Shown here one piece after another: positions 10,801-13,547 of a stretch of DNA of 13,547 nucleotides (its first letter is position 1; the number at the start of each line of letters is the position of its first letter). Source of the DNA: Pigoraptor vietnamica (taxonomy: Eukaryota > Opisthokonta > Filasterea); NCBI GenBank assembly GCA_943704525.1, contig CALSCQ010001982.1, positions 1 to 13,547 on the forward strand, in the 5' to 3' direction. Under the pieces are notes generated by a model. It worked only from the letters and a program-made list of their open reading frames with translations. It was not told the origin of the DNA and ran no database searches. A program made the translations under genes and the position numbers.

Positions 10801-11144
10801 ACGACTGAGCCCTCGAGCCGCGGCGCCGGACCGCCGCATGGGCAATTACAGTAACTCAGTCAAAGCAAGACCGACTAGCTGGCAATACGATTACGTGGCA
10901 CGCTGACCGGCGTGTTTCAGTCACGTTAGTACTACTAACCTGGCCATTGAGGAATTATGTTCCAGTCCACGCCCGCTGCAGACACGCAGTTGTCGACGCC
11001 GATTGCCAGCACAGTTGCACCGATCCACAACGCCGCAAACCGAAGAGTTGCGCTCCACTCCGGCATTCGAATTCCACGGAGAAAGATGATGTCAATCAGG
11101 AATGCGAGTGACAAGCTTGTGCCGCCTCGAGCTCGGCGAGCCAT
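1486..11144 (-). CDS. Receptor tyrosine kinase with fibro-slime, EGF-repeat and FN3 ectodomain
   Basis: A single-pass receptor tyrosine kinase. Exons in transcript order: 11144-10940, 10429-10279, 10164-9983, 9784-9720, 9488-9179, 8814-8738, 8471-8336, 8109-7943, 7397-7277, 6897-6641, 6469-5303, 5215-4535, 4454-3764, 3674-3513, 3345-3303, 3223-3207, 3053-2909, 2823-2656, 2570-2535, 2414-2378, 2243-2193, 1954-1906, 1772-1486. All introns are GT-AG, reading phase is preserved at every junction, and the total is 5205 nt (1734 aa). Domain order: signal peptide (27-56), fibro-slime (about 70-361), unassigned region with a second PA14-like stretch (about 362-637), 11 EGF repeats (638-1123), two FN3-like domains (about 1129-1320), TM helix (about 1332-1358), kinase (about 1396-1685), tail with YVDY. 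Cell-surface location and signalling are inferred from this architecture. Least certain are the start (ATG 11144 or 11066), the 3' end of exon 6 (8738) and the 3' end of exon 3 (9983). The ligand is unknown. The first exons could also be preceded by an unseen 5' UTR exon. Confidence 0.92.
1519..1530 (-). other. YVDY motif in the receptor C-terminal tail
   Basis: The tail after the kinase is about 49 residues long and ends with SAYVDYAV near the C terminus. Two closely spaced tyrosines next to an acidic residue are typical of autophosphorylation and SH2-docking sites. Phosphorylation here is an inference. Confidence 0.5.
1636..3788 (-). other. Tyrosine kinase domain spread over 11 exons (13 to 23)
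   Basis: After splicing, every canonical kinase element is present. The Gly-rich loop is IGEGEFGEVY (exons 13/14), the ATP Lys is in CAIKTFK (K1429), and the alpha-C Glu is in FMAEIDLM (E1451). The hinge region is NIIALLGVCMEDPNCMILEY (exons 15-17), the catalytic loop is HRDLAARN (D1527, exons 17/18) and the metal-binding motif is ADFGLSR (D1567). Activation-loop tyrosines are in DYYR, and LPVKWMAIESL (exons 19/20) is the tyrosine-kinase P+1 motif. SDVWSYGV (exon 21), KPYAG (exon 22) and TRPSF (exon 23) complete the C-lobe. HRDLAARN and LPVKWMA mark it as a true tyrosine kinase rather than a TKL or Ser/Thr kinase. Nothing suggests a pseudokinase. Confidence 0.95.
2056..2081. repeat. Poly-C/poly-G tract (26 bases) in receptor intron 21
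   Basis: An uninterrupted run of 26 C on the + strand, so the receptor pre-mRNA would contain G26. It lies in the middle of the intron 1955-2192. Its exact length may be affected by sequencing or polymerase slippage. Confidence 0.95.
3900..3980 (-). other. Transmembrane helix with stop-transfer arginines
   Basis: About 25 uncharged residues (AGAVAGGLVGAIIAVGVAVV then AGVVFW) are followed at once by RRRQLKDK. This matches a single-pass type I membrane protein with the kinase in the cytosol. The helix is rich in small residues (GxxxG-like spacing AVAGGLVGA), which can favour helix dimerisation (inference). Confidence 0.93.
4017..4669 (-). other. Two FN3-like domains of the receptor kinase
   Basis: Residues about 1129-1320, split by intron 12. 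The first starts at PPTPTWVNISRW and ends near KYAFVVTAINPADS. The second starts at PPDPAKNVAAVYL with a buried Trp in IRVTW and ends with VRYTYAIVCENVFGNST. The early Trp, the late Y-x-Y/F-x-V strand and the N-P/F-G turn are typical of fibronectin type III folds. The first domain is the weaker match. Confidence 0.7.
4685..6229 (-). repeat. Eleven tandem MEGF/laminin-type EGF repeats
   Basis: Two exons (6469-5303 and 5215-4535) encode 11 consecutive units of about 43 residues. A full unit has eight cysteines in the order C-x8-C-x3-C-x-C-x5-C-x6-C-x-C-x8-C, with typical core words such as GTFGxxC, NGxxCDPVDG and GWTGxxC. This is the eight-cysteine laminin/MEGF10-like type rather than the six-cysteine calcium-binding type, since no calcium-binding D-x-D/N-E signature was seen. 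Intron 11 falls inside the unit run, after GWFGSK. At DNA level the units give a near-tandem period of about 129 bp, which is why long open frames occur in other frames here. Confidence 0.95.
6898..7276 (-). other. Receptor intron 9
   Basis: A 379-nt intron, donor CTTG|GTGAGT and acceptor GCGCGCAG. It is less GC-rich than its neighbours and has no palindromes or simple repeats. Nothing recognisable was found inside. Confidence 0.75.
7740..7930. repeat. (CA)n/(GT)n microsatellite in receptor intron 8
   Basis: A degenerate CA-rich tract with a pure core at about 7840-7875. In the sense of the receptor transcript it is (GT)n and begins a few bases after the exon 8 donor (CAG|GTGTGTCAG). The open frames read through it are Val/Cys or Thr/His dipeptide artefacts. 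Confidence 0.95.
8815..9178 (-). other. Receptor intron 5, GC-palindrome rich
   Basis: A 364-nt intron that splits the fibro-slime motif LII|DLGGLHG. It contains CCGGCCGGCCG at 8910-8920 and GCGGCCGG at 8956-8963, and CTGAC/GTCAG words like those of introns 1 and 6. No gene was seen. Confidence 0.75.
9536..9606. repeat. GT-rich imperfect repeat in receptor intron 4
   Basis: Degenerate tgtg/cgtg repeats on the + strand within the intron 9489-9719 (CA-rich in the transcript sense). It has no coding signal. Confidence 0.8.
10430..10939 (-). other. Receptor intron 1 with GC-rich palindromes
   Basis: A 510-nt intron between the signal-peptide exon and the first fibro-slime exon. The donor is CAG|GTTAGT and the acceptor CTGCCGCAG. 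It holds several GCCGGC/CGGCCG palindromes, among them a 7-bp stem pairing 10520-10526 with 10534-10540, and repeated CAGTCA/CTGAG words. No coding segment or RNA gene was recognised. Confidence 0.8.
10977..11066 (-). other. Predicted signal peptide of the receptor kinase
   Basis: From the second in-frame ATG (11066) the protein has a short n-region (MPEWSATLR), a hydrophobic core (FAALWIGATVLAIGV) and small residues VSAAG where signal peptidase could cut. The upstream ATG at 11144 would add 26 residues that include another hydrophobic patch (LSLAFLIDIIFL). The 11066 start gives the more conventional signal peptide (1708-residue precursor), but the sequence does not settle the choice. Confidence 0.6.
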
Positions 11145-12135
11145 CTCAGGGATTCTTAATCGCAGGTCCGTCGCCTACGTCGCCGCACGGAGTCAGTCTC
11201 AGCCGGCCGCAGCCGCCGCCGACCTACGCGCTCCGCCGGCTCAATCGGCGGTTCAGTCAGAGGGCGCGCGACGGCGTGAGCTTTGCCACGGCTGAGACGG
11301 TCAGTCGTCGAGTCCGGCACAGTTAGTGTCCGGGTCCGGGCGGCAATGGCAGATGCACGGAATACCTCACTGTCACGCCAGCGATGCCAGTTAAGCTATG
11401 CAATACAACTGCAAGGTTCTCTCTCACCGGCGCCTCGCCAACTCTGACTCAACGGACGGGAGTGTTTTTTTGGCGTCAGTGTGTTCAGTGGAGGCGCTTC
11501 GGCTGGTTGAAGACCAACATTTATTTGATGGAGAAGGCTCTATTCGCAAGAATTTTTCGTGTCTGTTTGAATATCGGGAAGACGGATGCAACCGTAAACA
11601 ACAACTGATTCCATAGTCGGTTGGTTGGTCAGCCGGTGGTCGAAGAGTAGCACTGGTATGCTCGTCGGCGCACAGCGGCTTGCCCATTGCGGCGTACTCG
11701 GCAAGTACTGTCCCCTGCTGGCCTCCTATTCACCTTGGGCTATTCACCTTGGGCGAGCGATTTGATCGGCCGGGTGGATAACAACATGTCCGAACCGTTC
11801 GAGATTGATTGGGTTCGACTGAACCAAACACCGCATGCTGTAGACTGCCGTGCGACGTGCACACGCTTGTCGGGAGACGAGAGCAACGACACCGGTTTGG
11901 AAGCGGACCTCCAAACTACGCAAGAAAATGTTGACAATCACCGGCTTCCGCAAAAATTAATGAAGGCCCTCACGACCTTAGCCTCAAGGGAGAAGAAGCG
12001 CCCCACAGACGCCGTGCTGTGGTCAATGAGCGGGCTGACGTTCATGCTGTCGCCCACTCAGCCCCATCGACCGCATTTTATAGCAGTGCCGGTCATTGCA
12101 CAGTCAGACACATTCTGACTGGATCCACATAGCCT
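11145..12135. other. Intergenic region between the receptor kinase and PARN genes
   Basis: About 1 kb between the receptor start and the PARN stop, both genes being on the - strand, so the receptor promoter and 5' UTR and the PARN 3' UTR should lie here. 11190-11345 is GC-rich with GCCGGC and CAGTCAG words. 11380-11620 is more AT-rich, with overlapping short open frames of no recognisable family. A 143-codon + strand open frame (11687-12118) has no recognised domain, modest third-position GC and ends 17 bases before the PARN stop, so I do not call it a gene. No TATA box was convincing. Confidence 0.6.
11727..11754. repeat. Perfect 14-bp tandem duplication
   Basis: The unit TATTCACCTTGGGC occurs twice in direct tandem (11727-11740 and 11741-11754). 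It lies in the intergenic region, within the doubtful + strand open frame, whose frame it would shift because 14 is not a multiple of three. Confidence 0.95.
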
Positions 12136-13404
12136 TCATTCCGTGCGCTGTCGCTTGGCCGGCTGTCCCCCCTCCTCAGCCACAGCGGGCGTACCGGCGC
12201 CGGGCTGGTCGTCCGCGGGTCGCTTGCGCAGCGCCTCTCGCGCCTTCACAAAGTCCTCGAACGGCCCCACTTTCACCGGTAGCGACTCTGACGCCACCAG
12301 CGCCGCCACCAACGGAAGCACCTCGGCGGCGCGCGCCTTATCCACCAGCGAGACGACGGCCGACGTCGAGTTGATCCACTGCACGCCCACGTCGCCAAAT
12401 GCACGGAACAGCTTGGTGACATCACTCATGCGCCACGTGTCGGGAAATTCGCTCACGTAGAACGAGTGCTCGCGCGGCGGCGGCACGTCAGGCCCGTCCA
12501 GCCGCAGGTACTCGGCATCACTCCGCATCATGAACATTCGGTTCGGCCACGCCGCGGCCCATGCCTGGGAAAGGTCCGTCGGGCAGACGGCCGCGGCACG
12601 CGCGCACTCGTCGCTTATCTCCGCGCCGCACCCGCACTTTGCCTCGTCCCCGCCCCGCGCGGCCGCCGCATGTCGCAACTGGAAGTGAGACGCGAGGCCC
12701 GCAAAGCAGGCGCCCGTCACATACGCATCGTAGCCGGCCTCATGCAGCCGCGACGTGTCGCTTCCATAGTTCTCAAATCCGTCCGCCAACACCACGCGCG
12801 CCGGTCGCAGGGGGCATGCAGGCGCGGCGTCACTCCCTTCACCATCGTCCGCGCCCGCCATTTCAGTGTCCGTGTTCTCCTCGATGGGAATTTCGCCCTC
12901 TTCCGCGTCGTCCGCAATGGGGCGCTGGCCGCCGACGTCGCCCACCCCCATGCTCTTGCGCGGCTTCGTGGGCGCGAGCACAAAGGGGGGCTTGCAGATG
13001 CGCTCGTGCAGCTCACCTAGCGCAGTGCCGTCGATGAGCCCGCGCAGTTCGGGAAGCGACGCGACGTACTTCGTGTCCACCACGAGCGGCGAGAATGACT
13101 TGAGCACGGCCGCCTTGAACTCGCTGACGAGTGGCGGCAGCGGCCCCACAAACTGAGCGTACATGTTGCAGAGATCGAGAAGCGCGTTGTGCCCGACAAT
13201 CGGTTTCCCCGACGCACCCAGCGCATCGATCACACGCCGAAAGCCCACCGCCTCGCCGTCGTCCTTCTCCTGCTGCGCCGCGCGGTCTGCTTCCATCTTC
13301 TTTCGCTGTTCGTCTGTTGCGCGAGCGACCGAAACGCAGCGTTGTGTGCCCTTCAGCGCCTTGGACGACAGCACGATGCCGCGCGGAAAGCGCTTCTCGC
13401 ACTC
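12136..13404 (-). CDS. PARN: Poly(A)-specific ribonuclease PARN, C-terminal exon (partial)
   Basis: PARN is a 3' exonuclease that shortens mRNA poly(A) tails and trims small RNAs. One uninterrupted exon of 1269 nt gives the last 422 residues. It starts after the acceptor TTGCCACAG (13405-13407) in phase 0 and stops at TGA 12138-12136. Residues 1-45 look like the end of the R3H insert. The second half of the DEDD nuclease follows: VGFRRVIDAL, GKPIVGHNALLD, then VVDTK (D110, matching human D292) and LHEAGYDAYVTG (H221 and D226, matching H377 and D382). The RRM is at about 313-385 (FPDTWRMSDVTKLFRAFGDV, WINSTSAVVSL). The tail ends in a basic PAKRQR, a possible nuclear signal. Two insertions are notable: an acidic, low-complexity one (about 160-195) and a Cys-containing one (about 250-275). 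The catalytic Asp/Glu pair of the first half lies upstream, outside the window. Confidence 0.95.
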   Translation of the reverse strand, partial: ECEKRFPRGIVLSSKALKGTQRCVSVARATDEQRKKMEADRAAQQEKDDGEAVGFRRVIDALGASGKPIVGHNALLDLCNMYAQFVGPLPPLVSEFKAAVLKSFSPLVVDTKYVASLPELRGLIDGTALGELHERICKPPFVLAPTKPRKSMGVGDVGGQRPIADDAEEGEIPIEENTDTEMAGADDGEGSDAAPACPLRPARVVLADGFENYGSDTSRLHEAGYDAYVTGACFAGLASHFQLRHAAAARGGDEAKCGCGAEISDECARAAAVCPTDLSQAWAAAWPNRMFMMRSDAEYLRLDGPDVPPPREHSFYVSEFPDTWRMSDVTKLFRAFGDVGVQWINSTSAVVSLVDKARAAEVLPLVAALVASESLPVKVGPFEDFVKAREALRKRPADDQPGAGTPAVAEEGGQPAKRQRTE

Positions 13405-13457
13405 CTGTGGCAACGACACGGCATAAGTCGCATGCACACACACACACACACAAACGA

Positions 13458-13546
<89 letters not shown>

Positions 13547-13547
13547 C
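13405..13547 (-). other. PARN intron (3' end), running out of the window
   Basis: The intron upstream of the last PARN exon ends in CCGTGTCGTTGCCACAG. Almost all of the visible part is simple repeat. The open frame continuing through it encodes only Cys-Val dipeptides and is not part of the protein. Confidence 0.85.
13460..13544. repeat. (CA)n/(GT)n microsatellite at window edge
   Basis: About 84 bp of uninterrupted AC dinucleotide, preceded by a shorter impure CA block at 13435-13452. It lies in the PARN intron, in the GT sense of that transcript, beginning about 30 nt upstream of the splice acceptor. Confidence 0.97.

Noticed and set aside
11687-12118. 143-codon + strand open frame (and shorter ones at 11384-11616)
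   Set aside because: No domain recognised, third-position GC lower than in the real genes, a 14-bp tandem duplication inside, and it lies where a 5' region and a 3' UTR are expected. It could still be an expressed orphan, which transcript data would show.
13408-13542. N-terminal Cys-Val extension of the PARN frame
   Set aside because: It is intronic GT repeat. The reading frame is supported only after the acceptor at 13405-13407.
1-13547. A prokaryotic defence system, mobile element with terminal repeats, or tRNA gene
   Set aside because: Spliceosomal introns and eukaryotic gene families fill the window. I found no transposase, reverse transcriptase, recombinase or RNA gene signature.

Overview
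This is eukaryotic genomic DNA, rich in GC and in introns, most likely from a unicellular holozoan (a choanoflagellate-, filasterean- or ichthyosporean-like protist). The lineage is inferred from a genuine receptor tyrosine kinase that sits next to housekeeping genes, is cut by many short GT-AG introns, and carries a fibro-slime domain that is not typical of animal receptors. The species cannot be named from the sequence alone. No bacterial-type operon, CRISPR array, tRNA or rRNA gene was seen.

Layout: (1) 1-1151, + strand: the 3' end of a threonyl-tRNA synthetase gene in three exons, covering the end of the catalytic core and the anticodon-binding domain. (2) 1152-1485: a short convergent intergenic gap. 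(3) 1486-11144, - strand: one large gene that I rebuilt as 23 exons and 22 introns. The exon phases close throughout and give 5205 nt, or 1734 residues from the upstream ATG. Its order is signal peptide, fibro-slime (PA14-like) domain, an unassigned ectodomain with a second PA14-like stretch, 11 tandem MEGF/laminin-type EGF repeats, two FN3-like domains, one transmembrane helix, a complete tyrosine kinase and a short tail with a YVDY motif. (4) 11145-12135: intergenic or promoter DNA with GC-rich palindromic sequence and one doubtful ORF. (5) 12136-13547, - strand: the last exon of a PARN poly(A)-specific ribonuclease gene and part of the intron before it, which is mostly a (CA)n/(GT)n microsatellite running to the window edge.

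The three genes have no evident shared pathway. Threonyl-tRNA synthetase and PARN are translation and mRNA-turnover housekeeping genes. The receptor is the notable item: its domain combination is unusual, all the kinase catalytic residues are present, there is an extra segment between HRD and DFG, several kinase exons are micro-exons (down to 17 nt), and the 3' splice sites favour CGCAG. The longer introns hold simple repeats (GT, poly-G) and a recurring GC-palindrome plus CAGTCA theme that the genes do not explain.
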